A stretch of DNA of 64,000 nucleotides from CADEDV01 sp964596345 (GTDB taxonomy: Bacteria; Bacteroidota; Bacteroidia; Chitinophagales; Chitinophagaceae): NCBI GenBank assembly GCA_964596345.1, contig CAZQSZ010000001.1:62001-126000 (forward strand), read 5' to 3'. The notes under the pieces were generated by a model, which saw only the letters and a program-made list of their open reading frames with translations, did no database searches and was not told the DNA's origin. Shown here piece after piece: positions 25,945 to 33,573 of this stretch (the stretch's first letter is position 1; each line of letters opens with the position of its first letter). A program made the translations under genes and the position numbers.

Positions 25945-26058
25945 TTATGAGTTAAAATGTTTAATGAATAAGCCGATCAGCAGGAGACTTACAAATACTA
26001 CCGGCAACAGTATATGAGGCCGGAGCCGGTACCTGTTATGTTGTCGTTCTGTTTTCAT
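25945..26058 (-). CDS. Small membrane protein heading the kdp operon (37 aa)
   Basis: This 37-aa frame has a basic N-terminus (MKTERQHNRYRLRPH) and one helix (ILLPVVFVSLLLIGLFI) ending KHFNS, consistent with a positive-inside single-pass protein. It is the first frame of the kdp transcript, and its stop codon is 2 bases before the next ORF. I do not recognise it. It could be a subunit, a regulator of the pump, or a leader peptide coupling translation to downstream genes. Confidence 0.55.
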   Translation of the reverse strand: MKTERQHNRYRLRPHILLPVVFVSLLLIGLFIKHFNS

Positions 26059-26082
26059 ACTACAACTGTTTGACAGGATATG

Positions 26083-26097
26083 CCAAATGCAATGCCT
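26083..26097 (-). promoter_or_regulatory. Weak candidate sigma-54 promoter of the kdp operon
   Basis: On the minus strand AGGCATTGCATTTGG lies 24 bases before the first kdp-operon ORF. It has GGCA at the -24 position and TTG at -12, but GG instead of the invariant GC at the end. A -24/-12 promoter is expected because the neighbouring regulator is of the sigma-54-activating NtrC type. The match is imperfect. Confidence 0.25.
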
Positions 26098-26188
26098 TTT
26101 TGGAGAATAAGGAATTGGGAAAGGCTGAAAGGCTTGTGTGCTATGGGTTTTGTGAAATTGAGGATTTGGAATTGGGCCGTTTCCAATT

Positions 26189-26213
26189 AAAAAACCCTTC
26201 CAAAATGGAAGGG
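26189..26213 (-). terminator. Terminator after the NtrC-type regulator
   Basis: CCCTTCCA and TGGAAGGG form an 8-bp stem with a 3-base loop. Read on the minus strand it is followed by six T residues. It lies 24 bases after the regulator's stop and separates it from the kdp operon. Confidence 0.85.
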
Positions 26214-26236
26214 TGGGTTTTCAAAATGAAAAGCTT

Positions 26237-27569
26237 TTAGTGCAGGCTGTATTCCTCGATCTTCCGGTACAAAGTGGTGAGACCGATATCCAGCAGTCTT
26301 GCCGTTTCGGTTTTATTACCATTTGTATGCAATAATACTTTGCGGATATGCTGTTTCTCCACTTCGGCCAGTTCAAAGGATCCTGTTTTAGGATCAGCAG
26401 GATGCTGCATCGTAAATGGTAACGTGGCCGTGGTAAGTTCATTCCCGTTTTCCAGGATCACACTCCGTTCTATTACATTCTTCAGTTCCCGGATATTGCC
26501 GGGCCAGTGGTATTGTTGTAGTGCAGCTATATATTCTTTCTGCAACACCGGGATGGCTTTATTCGTTTTGCCCGCAAAGAGGATGGCGAAATGCAATGCC
26601 AGGGAAGGAATATCTTTTACCCGTTCCCGTAATGCCGGCAGCGTAACCTGGAAAACCGCCAGCCGGTAAAAAAGATCGGACCGGAAATGACCCGCTTCAA
26701 TTTCCTGTTGCAGGTTGCGGTTGGTGGCGGCAATGATGCGGACATTCACGTTAATAGTTTTGGTATCCCCCACTTTGATGAACTCACCGGCTTCCAGCAC
26801 CCGTAGTAATTTGGCCTGCAGTTCGGCCGGCATCTCGCCGATCTCATCCAAAAAGAGAGTGCCGCCATTGGCTTCTTCAAACAATCCTTTTTTATCTTTT
26901 ATGGCCCCCGTAAAGGCGCCGGCTTTATGACCAAACAATTCGCTTTCCAGTAATTCTTTGCCGAAGGCACTGCAATTCACCGCCACAAAACTTTTGTTGC
27001 GGCGTTCGCTGTTATGATGAATGGCCTGTGCAAATACTTCTTTGCCGCTGCCGGTCTCACCGAGTAACAACACGGTGGCATCGGTGGCCGCTACTTTCCG
27101 GGCCAGTGCGATGGCTTCCTGTATGGCTGCTGATTCACCGATGATGCTGTCGAAAGCATATTGTTTGGCCACCCGCTGCTGCAGTTGTTCCAGTTTGCGC
27201 CGCAGTTGCACTTTCTCCACAGCCCGGTGCAGCAAGGGAATGATCTTATCATTATCATCTCCCTTCATGATATAATCAAAAGCCCCGTTGCGCATGGCCT
27301 GCACCCCCATCCGCCACATTGCCATAGGCGGTCAGTAAGATCACTTCTGCAACTGGTTGCAGGGCCTTGATCTGTTTCACCAGGTCCACACCGTTACTGT
27401 CGGGGAGTTTTACATCGCAGAGCACCACATCAAAATCCTGGGTGGCTAATTGTTTAAGGGCAGCCTGGCCGTTAGTGGCTTCCTGCACATCAAAACCTTC
27501 GAGGCGGATAATGCGCAGCAGCAACTGCCTGAGTTTTTCTTCATCGTCTATGAGTAAAACGGAGTTCAT
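26237..27569 (-). pseudogene. NtrC-family sigma-54 response regulator, frameshifted
   Basis: Two overlapping frames together encode one normal regulator of about 443 aa. The first (27276-27569) holds a receiver domain with acidic pocket DD (8-9) and phospho-acceptor Asp52, and breaks after AYGNVADG. The second (26237-27325) resumes with VQAMRNGAFDYI and contains the AAA+ domain (GETGSGKE Walker A, AGAFTGA sigma-54 contact loop, GGTLFLDEIGE Walker B) and a FIS-type helix-turn-helix at the end. A run of five C at 27304-27308 (five G on the coding strand) would restore the frame if it were four. This is either a sequencing error or a recent inactivating or phase-variable change. Position beside kdp makes it the probable replacement for KdpE. 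Confidence 0.88.
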
Positions 27570-27590
27570 GGAAGATCAAAGCTATGGAAA
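27534..27590. repeat. 57-bp direct repeat, copy A (5' end of the regulator gene)
   Basis: This copy covers the first 12 codons and 21 leader bases of the NtrC-type regulator. It matches 28574-28630 at 52 of 57 positions with a constant offset of 1040 bases. The BRO-family gene lies between the two copies. Confidence 0.9.
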
Positions 27591-27634
27591 TTGAAACTGG
27601 GAAACAGTGTCCCGGCTTAGTGTGCCATGCAGTG

Positions 27635-28474
27635 CTATTTCTTTTTTCCTTTGTTTAGTTGCTTGTTGTTCTTTGGTTCAGGCAAATAGTTTTCAGATGA
27701 TACGACTCTCTTACCGGTTTTCATTTCGAGGTCCTTTCTTGCTTTTCCGGCAACTGAGCCACCTTGTTTTGCAGCTATTTTATTTTCAATAAAGCCTTTC
27801 GGGTTCCTGGTCTTTACAATGGCAGTTGTGGAAGCTTCGCCTAACATTGAAAAGATCAATTCGAGATCGTTCATATGGTCCCGCAGATTTTGACTTTTCA
27901 AACCTTTAACTTTTTTGTATTGGGCAGGCGTCAAACCAAAAGTAGCTTTTGAAATTTCTGCGGTCAGGATTGCATATTCCTTTTGTTCCTTTACTCCTCT
28001 TGTTTTCCATTCCCCGGTCAACTCTTCACGAATGGCAATGCTTCGCATTCGTTTTTCGATCCAGTCGTCGGGATAACCTTTAAGTTTGTATAACTCTCTT
28101 GTTCGTTGTGTAGCTAATTCGGGATTTTCAATTTCATCTAACCTGTCAGAGCCCACCTGTGCTAACCATAATTTGAAAGGTTCTGCTTTCGGAGAGGGAA
28201 TTGACTGGATAATTCTTAAAAGCCCCTTTGTGTCCGCTGCTTGTACCTTGCGTCTTTTACCGTCTGCTGCCTCCATTTCAACTAGGGTACAGATTGTACC
28301 CCAGTTGCTTTTAAGCTGTTCATCCCTGCTAAGCATCTTTTTTATATACTGCTTCACGTCCGAACTTTCAGTCAATATTTCAACAACGTCTTGTACAGAG
28401 AAGTACCATTTCTGTTCAGCTTCATTCCACGCTGTTCTAATCTGCTTACTTTGAAAAAGCTTAATGTTGCTCAT
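27635..28474 (-). CDS. BRO-N / phage antirepressor-like protein
   Basis: The 279-aa protein starts with a BRO-N-like domain (about 5-110: IRTAWNEAEQKWYFSVQDVVEILTES, then TKGLLRIIQSIPSPKAEPFKLWLAQVG), as found in prophage antirepressors and DinD-like proteins. The C-terminal half is charged, with a basic tail (PEPKNNKQLNKGKKK). These domains bind DNA and usually travel with phages or other mobile DNA. No other phage gene is nearby. The gene is bracketed by 57-bp direct repeats derived from the start of the adjacent response-regulator gene, so it probably arrived as a small insertion. Its role in the host is unknown. Confidence 0.82.
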   Translation of the reverse strand: MSNIKLFQSKQIRTAWNEAEQKWYFSVQDVVEILTESSDVKQYIKKMLSRDEQLKSNWGTICTLVEMEAADGKRRKVQAADTKGLLRIIQSIPSPKAEPFKLWLAQVGSDRLDEIENPELATQRTRELYKLKGYPDDWIEKRMRSIAIREELTGEWKTRGVKEQKEYAILTAEISKATFGLTPAQYKKVKGLKSQNLRDHMNDLELIFSMLGEASTTAIVKTRNPKGFIENKIAAKQGGSVAGKARKDLEMKTGKRVVSSENYLPEPKNNKQLNKGKKK

Positions 28475-28561
28475 GGTTCAAAATTAGCCGGTTTTATTAT
28501 GCTGTAACTTTTAAAGATATGTCAGGCGGTTTTGCTATGCGATTAAAAATCAGTCCTTACA

Positions 28562-28609
28562 TCATAGACTTATTTTTTCTTCATCGTCTATTAGTAAAAC
28601 GGAGTTCAT
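28562..28609 (-). pseudogene. Remnant of the response-regulator 5' end
   Basis: This frame encodes MNSVLLIDDEEK, identical to the first 12 residues of the NtrC-type regulator at 27569, then ISL and a stop. It is the coding part of repeat copy B and marks the outer border of the inserted BRO-gene segment. Confidence 0.85.
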
Positions 28610-28630
28610 GAGCCATCAAAGCTATGGAAA
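28574..28630. repeat. 57-bp direct repeat, copy B
   Basis: This is the second copy of the sequence at 27534-27590, 1040 bases away, with five mismatches. Homology stops sharply on both sides. It lies in the gap between the BRO-family gene and the dihydrofolate-reductase-like gene. Confidence 0.9.
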
Positions 28631-28676
28631 AACAGCTTGGGCGGGAGTACTGGCAACTCTTCACAATAGTTCTTTG

Positions 28677-29249
28677 TTATTGCCGGTCCACGATATAATC
28701 CAGTTCGGTTACCCCGCAGGCAAATGCCCGGGTGTGCAGCAGCTGTAGTTTTATTTTGTCGTTCATACCTGTAAACAGCGGAATGCCTTTGCCAAGAATG
28801 ACCGGGTTCACAAACAGCCAGTACCCGTCAATCAAGTTCAGTTGCTGAAGCGAATGAGTGGCTGTGGGGCTGCCAAACAACAGGATATCCGGGCCCGGCT
28901 CTTGTTTTATTTCCTGTAGGCGGTCCTTAAGATCAATACTGATAATTTTTGTGTTGACCAAGCCTTCTTCCTGCAGGGTGTTGGATAAAACAAGTTTGCG
29001 CACCTTGCTGTACCACCCGGCGTGTTCAATATCATGCCGGGTGGCGTTGGGTTTATCGGCTGCCGTCGGCCAGTAGCTTTCCATCAGCTGGTAAGTGACC
29101 CGGCCATACAGGGAAGTGTCGCCGGTTCTTATCCGCTTGCCGACATGCTCAAAAATTTCTTCATTCACGTTGATCCAGTTCATTTCCCCGTTTGGCCCGG
29201 CCACAAAACCGTCCAGCGACAGGTGCATAAAGGAAATTATTTTTCTCAT
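28677..29249 (-). CDS. Dihydrofolate reductase / RibD C-terminal family protein
   Basis: The start at 29249 (MRKIISFMHLSLDGFVAG) places the family N-terminus correctly; an upstream in-frame ATG would only add 16 residues that do not fit. The 190-aa protein has the LSLDGFVAGPNGEM opening, GRVTYQLMESYWP (about 55-67) and a later DILLFGSPTATHSL segment typical of YwjB/RibD-C-like reductases. These proteins bind NADPH, but their substrates are mostly unknown, and this group is distinct from classical DHFR. It starts 10 bases after the stop of the EthD-like lipoprotein, so the two are probably co-transcribed. Confidence 0.85.
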   Translation of the reverse strand: MRKIISFMHLSLDGFVAGPNGEMNWINVNEEIFEHVGKRIRTGDTSLYGRVTYQLMESYWPTAADKPNATRHDIEHAGWYSKVRKLVLSNTLQEEGLVNTKIISIDLKDRLQEIKQEPGPDILLFGSPTATHSLQQLNLIDGYWLFVNPVILGKGIPLFTGMNDKIKLQLLHTRAFACGVTELDYIVDRQ

Positions 29250-29259
29250 GCTGTTTTCT

Positions 29260-29691
29260 TTATTTGATGATAGTATATCCTGCATGCCTGATCTCACTGA
29301 CCTGGATCAGCGGCCGGATATTCGTGTATTTCGGGATATCGTTAAGAATGGTATCGATGTTCCGGGCAATCGCCTGGTTGTAGGCAGTGATATCCCTGAC
29401 ATAAAAAGAACCGATCGCTGCAAAGGGTGCCTTCTCGCCGGGTGCCCGGCCGGCAATTCCCTTATCGATCTCGTACAACACTAAGTTCTTTCCCAGGAAG
29501 CCCGCCACCATGGGCATATGTTTCTTTTCATAATAATCCATATCAAAGGTTTTACCCTCACCGTCCGGGTAGAGCACCGTTACTTTGAACCCGCCTTTTT
29601 CCGGGAGGGCAGACTGTTTCAGCTGACCTGTTTTGCAAGCCAGCAACAGTACCAGGGAAAAGAACCATGGGATGTATTTACTATAAACCAT
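29260..29691 (-). CDS. EthD-domain lipoprotein
   Basis: The 143-aa protein begins with a lipoprotein signal (about 1-19, lipobox LLAC) and contains an EthD-like ferredoxin-fold domain: VTVLYPDGEGKTFDMDYYEKKHMPMVAGFLG near residues 33-63 and FAAIGSFYVRD near 90-100. EthD proteins form small dimeric barrels that may bind or transform hydrophobic compounds. Membrane anchoring by a lipid is unusual for the family, so it probably acts in the periplasm or at the outer membrane. It is paired with a reductase-like gene 10 bases downstream. The biological substrate is unknown. Confidence 0.78.
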   Translation of the reverse strand: MVYSKYIPWFFSLVLLLACKTGQLKQSALPEKGGFKVTVLYPDGEGKTFDMDYYEKKHMPMVAGFLGKNLVLYEIDKGIAGRAPGEKAPFAAIGSFYVRDITAYNQAIARNIDTILNDIPKYTNIRPLIQVSEIRHAGYTIIK

Positions 29692-29829
29692 GCTGCTTCT
29701 GTTTATAAATTTAAAATTGGGTTGCTGAAATTAACTATAAAAGCCAATACTAACCGCTATGCGGAACGCAGTATTGCCCGGCTTTTTGAGTGCTTTTTTC
29801 GCAGTTCATGTCAGCAGTCCGGGCATTTG

Positions 29830-30306
29830 TTAAGATAATTTTCTTGTCAGAACCAGCATATGTTTAGCCTGGATACCATTTTCGTAAACAGGTTCAGCAT
29901 AGTTGACCGTAAAAAAATCTCTTTTTATACCGGTTATTTCAAAGCCAAGTTTCTGATACAAATAAAGCTGCCCCACACTTGAATTGGCTGTCCCGATGCA
30001 AATACTTTTTTGCTTGTTAAGCAAAGCAACCCGGACAGCGTTTTCAATCAAAAAGCTTCCAATACCCTGTCCTTGAAATTCTGCTGCTACAGCAATATTT
30101 TTTATTTCAACTGTTTCAGTTGTCAAGGGGAACAAAACCACAACGCCAATAGTTTTATCATTTTGTCTTGCGGTATAAATGACTGACTGCTCCAGGTATT
30201 CGTCAATCAGGTCTTTTGACGGGTCTGCAAGCAACAAAAGTTCATACGGTATTTGTTGCCCCCTGGCAAGCCGTTCAAAAATTATATTTGGGTGTTTACC
30301 TGGCAT
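29830..30306 (-). CDS. GNAT-family N-acetyltransferase
   Basis: The start at 30306 (MPGKHPNIIFERLARGQQ) gives 158 aa. In-frame ATGs at 30327 and 30354 lie in GC-rich sequence that looks intergenic. The acetyl-CoA-binding motif A is clear: VEIKNIAVAAEFQGQGIGSFLIENAV (about 72-97), followed by motif B-like LYLYQKLGFEITGIKRDFF. GNAT enzymes transfer an acetyl group to amines of small molecules or proteins. The acceptor cannot be predicted. It is monocistronic in an accessory region. Confidence 0.85.
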   Translation of the reverse strand: MPGKHPNIIFERLARGQQIPYELLLLADPSKDLIDEYLEQSVIYTARQNDKTIGVVVLFPLTTETVEIKNIAVAAEFQGQGIGSFLIENAVRVALLNKQKSICIGTANSSVGQLYLYQKLGFEITGIKRDFFTVNYAEPVYENGIQAKHMLVLTRKLS

Positions 30307-30373
30307 TTTTTTGCTGGGGGTTGTCATTCCTGGCTGGCCGCTACCGGCCGACAAGCACCAACAACGGCGTAAA

Positions 30374-30784
30374 TTATTTTACAGAAGTGTTGCGACTATA
30401 TTTTTCAGGTGGAAGGACAAATGAGAATAGCTTGTTGCCTAAAGTATCAAAATAGTGATATTCAAGTATCGCAGAATTATCTTCAAACAATTTTATATCG
30501 TGGCTGGTTTTAACCCCTACAGAGGCTGCTTCCATAAGGGATTTATTAAATTCACGAATATCATATTTGAAAGTATCAATCCAAACAGTCTGATTAAATT
30601 GAACGTTGTCGTCTTTGGACAGAGTTACGCTATCTAATCTTGTATCACTATCCAATTGTATCGGGCACCCATTATTAATTTCAAAAACAAACTTCTTTAA
30701 AGCTTTATGCCTTGAAGGCGTTTCAGACTTGCATGCAGAGAAAATCAGCAAAATGCATAATAAAAAGGGATAAGAATAATTCAT
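30374..30784 (-). CDS. Hypothetical lipoprotein (136 aa)
   Basis: The ATG at 30784 gives a lipoprotein signal (MNYSYPFLLCILLIFSAC, lipid-modified Cys18). An in-frame ATG further upstream would bury it. The mature part is short and polar, with LDSVTLSKDDNVQFNQTV and a C-terminal FVLPPEKYSRNTSVK. I recognise no family. Base composition is more AT-rich than the window average, as in the genes that follow, suggesting acquisition by transfer. Confidence 0.6.
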   Translation of the reverse strand: MNYSYPFLLCILLIFSACKSETPSRHKALKKFVFEINNGCPIQLDSDTRLDSVTLSKDDNVQFNQTVWIDTFKYDIREFNKSLMEAASVGVKTSHDIKLFEDNSAILEYHYFDTLGNKLFSFVLPPEKYSRNTSVK

Positions 30785-30883
30785 AGATTTCAATTTTAAA
30801 AATGGTTTGAAAGTTGGCGTAACGTTCAAGTCTTTGTACAGTTGCTGTATTAACCAACCATCTGCCAATCCCTAAATGTATAA

Positions 30884-31873
30884 TTAAATGCCGAGCTTAT
30901 TCGCTTCAAATATTTTGTCGAATTGCATTGATCTCAATTTGATATATTCTGGGAGAAATTGTTTTGTAACAATATTAATGATATAACCGTTCATTCTCTC
31001 CTTATAGTAATCAGATAAGTAATTAAATCGAAATTGAATATGTTCTCTATTAACAATATCCAATTCGTCTTCCTTATTTAGGTAGGCTTCGAAAAGCTGA
31101 CCGTTCAATACAATTAAAGGTTCATAATAATATAAGAGACTATCTGTTGATTCATCTTTTTTAGTACTTTCAAATTTGTGTATGTAAGCCTTTGTAACAT
31201 TACATAGAGAAGCAAATATTTTATCCCGTCCATTTGAAAACCCTTCTGTAAAAGAACGACCTATGCTTTTATTCAATTTTTGATTGTGCTTCTTAAAAGA
31301 ATCATATAATACTTTATCATTAAAATTTGTCGCCACTTTATTGCTATGAAACTCATAAATAGCATTTTCAAAATCAGTGGTTTCAGTTGAGAATATTACC
31401 CAAGGCTTTTCTAATTCTTTTTTTATTTCTATAATGAATGAGAATATAAATTCAGAGTAGTGGTTTTTGGGGCCATTAAATTGCTTATAATATTTTGCTA
31501 TTATATCAATTTCCCTTCCTTTCTTCTCGTCATGATCAATATAATAAGTATTATTCTCGACCTCCCATTTGCATTTAAGAAATACACGAGCTACTTCTAA
31601 TTCAAAAGGAAAGCCTCCTTTTGTAATTTGAGATTTTAATTTTTGTATTTGTTCAGGTTTCATACTGATTGTATAATGGCATATAACGCCCAGGCCTTTC
31701 TGCTGTGCTGATATTCTGTGATGCGCCAGCCCGAACTGTGGATGATACACGAACGGGGAGATGAGAACATATTCGTCAGCCAGCATAGCAAAAACCCCAT
31801 GTTGGCTGTATTTATTTTTCAGTGAAGTTATCTTCTTGCCCTTGTCGTGTGCTATAGCCCAAAAGATATCCAA
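30884..31873 (-). CDS. PD-(D/E)XK nuclease-like hypothetical protein
   Basis: The frame is 329 aa from the first ATG, but the start at 31663 (MKPEQIQKLKSQITKGGFPF, 259 aa) is more likely, because the first 70 codons are much richer in GC than the rest and overlap the preceding gene by 62 bases. The core resembles a restriction-endonuclease fold, with a helix with E91 and E93 (full-frame numbering), D123 in GREIDIIAK, and E149-x-K151 in FIIEIKKE. The C-terminal half has no recognised domain. The gene follows a small two-helix membrane protein and an unknown protein in AT-rich DNA, a typical setting for a defence or competition module. Nuclease activity is inferred from motif order only. Confidence 0.6.
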   Translation of the reverse strand: MDIFWAIAHDKGKKITSLKNKYSQHGVFAMLADEYVLISPFVYHPQFGLAHHRISAQQKGLGVICHYTISMKPEQIQKLKSQITKGGFPFELEVARVFLKCKWEVENNTYYIDHDEKKGREIDIIAKYYKQFNGPKNHYSEFIFSFIIEIKKELEKPWVIFSTETTDFENAIYEFHSNKVATNFNDKVLYDSFKKHNQKLNKSIGRSFTEGFSNGRDKIFASLCNVTKAYIHKFESTKKDESTDSLLYYYEPLIVLNGQLFEAYLNKEDELDIVNREHIQFRFNYLSDYYKERMNGYIINIVTKQFLPEYIKLRSMQFDKIFEANKLGI

Positions 31874-32147
31874 TTAATGTTGTTAAGACAGGAAGAATAA
31901 TCGTCCAAAGTTTTTCAACGGACAATGATGTATTACGCCATGTGTCAGGGATAAATGTATAAGCAATAGCACATAGTAAAAGCAAAATACAAATGAGCCC
32001 AACAATATACAGAGAAGTATTTCCTGTATCTCCAAAAAAACGACCAAGCCAGCCAGATTTTATTCTCATACGAGCTGTCCTTGCTTCTCCGTCAATCACT
32101 TTTTGGGCAAGCTTAGTATCCTGTGGAAGTTCAAATTTATTAGCCAT
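31812..32147 (-). CDS. Small two-helix membrane protein (111 aa)
   Basis: The start at 32147 (MANKFELPQDTKLAQKVID) is chosen over one six codons earlier because it avoids a longer overlap with the preceding gene. The protein has a basic N-terminal part (ARTARMRIKSGWLGRFF) and two helices, about 44-66 (TSLYIVGLICILLLLCAIAY) and 82-101 (LWTIILPVLTTLIGYLLGYS), with a short acidic tail. I recognise no family. Its start overlaps the end of the upstream gene by 8 bases, so the two are probably translationally coupled. The nuclease-like gene follows. Confidence 0.65.
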   Translation of the reverse strand: MANKFELPQDTKLAQKVIDGEARTARMRIKSGWLGRFFGDTGNTSLYIVGLICILLLLCAIAYTFIPDTWRNTSLSVEKLWTIILPVLTTLIGYLLGYSTRQGQEDNFTEK

Positions 32148-32508
32148 TTTGAACCCCCTCCCCAAGATAAAAGTTATATTGAAATACCGGCATTATGTCG
32201 GGTGTTATTGATAAGATGTTAAAGGAAAAATATAACACTCTATTTTGTACAGTCCCAATTTTAAGGAGGTTTTTACTACCACCACCACCAATTCCTTTAG
32301 TAATGAAATTTATTAATGATACCTCAAGTCGAGTATTACTTACCACCTTTGATTCCATAATAAAATTTCCCTTTGATGCGTCTTGAATGAGGTAAATAAC
32401 TATTGTTAAATTGTCCGCATCACCTAACATTATCTCAATTGGTTTTCCAATTTCTGGAATTATTACTCCCGACGTTAGGAGATCATTGCTTCCGTTTTTT
32501 ACTTTCAT
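32140..32508 (-). CDS. Hypothetical protein (122 aa) of the AT-rich module
   Basis: The 122-aa protein has no signal peptide or membrane helix. It opens MKVKNGSNDLLTSGVIIPEI and consists mainly of predicted beta-strands (IEIMLGDADNLTIVIYLI), with a Gly-rich ITKGIGGGGSKNLLKI loop. It may belong to a small uncharacterised DUF (DUF6864 comes to mind), but this is recall without a check. It is the first gene of a three-gene, AT-rich, minus-strand group whose second gene overlaps its end. Confidence 0.6.
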   Translation of the reverse strand: MKVKNGSNDLLTSGVIIPEIGKPIEIMLGDADNLTIVIYLIQDASKGNFIMESKVVSNTRLEVSLINFITKGIGGGGSKNLLKIGTVQNRVLYFSFNILSITPDIMPVFQYNFYLGEGVQNG

Positions 32509-32666
32509 ACGTGTATTAAATTATTATTGCAACCAACTCGAAAATTGGCGTAACTCCTGGTACAGTTTTATATTTTGTACTACCTATCTCTAAATTTAAT
32601 AATTCTTTTGTAGCCACCGAAATTCCTGTACAATATCCCAATCATTTCTTCAACAGTCTTATACAT

Positions 32667-32693
32667 AAAACCCTTAGCCGTATCAGCTAAGGG
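32667..32693 (-). terminator. Terminator after the GLPGLI gene
   Basis: CCCTTAGC and GCTAAGGG form an 8-bp stem around a 7-base loop, followed on the minus strand by TTTTATG. It lies 24 bases after the stop of the GLPGLI-family gene. Confidence 0.7.
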
Positions 32694-32717
32694 CTCAACG
32701 CTATATTAGTGTTACAA

Positions 32718-33527
32718 TTAATTACTAAACCGCAGGGTGCGTCCGGGCCCACCGCCGTTCTGCTGCATATCGCTCATCATCTTATCTCTTTCTTTATTGA
32801 ACTCGGCTAGGGTATACCGTTTTTTACCGGTGGGTTCTTTGATAGCAGCAATGTCTGCTTTGGGATCAATGGACAAGGCTTTAAAAGTTTGCTGTCCTTT
32901 ATTGATATCCATTTCCAGGATCAGGCCCGGCAACTGTCCCTGGTATTCGGCCGGTCCCGCTGCCACGGGTATATCGCTGGTGATCCAGGCTACCACCACC
33001 ACCGTGTCATTTACTTCTTTGCGTTCCATTTTACCATTGTCCATATTCATCTGCATCCGCTTTCTCATCTGGCTGGCTTCTGCTTTCATACAGGTATGAC
33101 CAAGGATGGTTTTTGTTTCGCCGGTCATCTTCCATTTTATCGGGCGGGTGCTGTCGTCAATGATAAAGACCTTGTCAAAGATTTCTCTTTTTTCCACCTT
33201 GGTGCCTTTGTCAAAATTGGTATAGACCACATCACTGGAACCGGCCGAGAAAGTCCGGATCTGCATACCGCCATCAGCACTGGTAAAACTGCCGTCATCT
33301 TCATTTTCCTGTTCGGCCTGCCGCCACAGGGATTGGTTATTGCCAAAACTGAGTTCAAATTTATCCGTTCTTGTTTTGGGGATCATGCGTTCCATTTCTT
33401 CATTCATGCCGCTGAAACTGATCTGTACCTGCACGGTTCTTTCGTAGATCACTTTTCCTTCTTTTTGTTGTGCAGTGGCGGTCATAACTGCAACAAGGGC
33501 ACAACCGAGAATAACTATCTTTTTCAT
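32718..33527 (-). CDS. GLPGLI-family exported protein
   Basis: The 269-aa protein has a signal peptide (about 1-19, ending ATAQ) and the family signature GQLPGLILEM near residue 204. Other typical features are GKVIYERTVQVQ at the mature N-terminus and a TILGHTCMKAEA segment. GLPGLI proteins are of unknown function and are often encoded near outer-membrane barrel proteins of the CarboxypepD_reg type. It is divergent from the sensor kinase at 33658, and its promoter has the same TTAAC-box layout as the barrel gene at 8888, so the two probably belong to one regulon. The C-terminus is Met/Gly-rich (MMSDMQQNGGGPGRTLRF). Confidence 0.88.
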   Translation of the reverse strand: MKKIVILGCALVAVMTATAQQKEGKVIYERTVQVQISFSGMNEEMERMIPKTRTDKFELSFGNNQSLWRQAEQENEDDGSFTSADGGMQIRTFSAGSSDVVYTNFDKGTKVEKREIFDKVFIIDDSTRPIKWKMTGETKTILGHTCMKAEASQMRKRMQMNMDNGKMERKEVNDTVVVVAWITSDIPVAAGPAEYQGQLPGLILEMDINKGQQTFKALSIDPKADIAAIKEPTGKKRYTLAEFNKERDKMMSDMQQNGGGPGRTLRFSN

Positions 33528-33544
33528 TGTTGTTGATTTTGCTC

Positions 33545-33552
33545 CAAAACTA
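33545..33552 (-). promoter_or_regulatory. -7 element of the GLPGLI gene
   Basis: On the minus strand TAGTTTTG is a perfect TAnnTTTG, 17 bases before the ATG. It starts 58 bases downstream of the first box of the TTAAC array, exactly as at barrel gene 8888. The expected -33 TTG is missing and the boxes take its place. Confidence 0.65.
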
Positions 33553-33573
33553 AAAGGCCGGGAAGGGAAAGCA

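Noticed and set aside
30810..30850. TTGGCGTAAC and TGTACAG strings recurring near 32535, as integron attC-like sites
   Set aside because: The short similarity does not extend to paired core sites with a palindromic stem, and no integrase gene is near.
32889..33536. Frame antisense to the GLPGLI gene, His/Phe-rich
   Set aside because: It is the complement of a complete GLPGLI protein with signal peptide. No independent start or promoter is visible.
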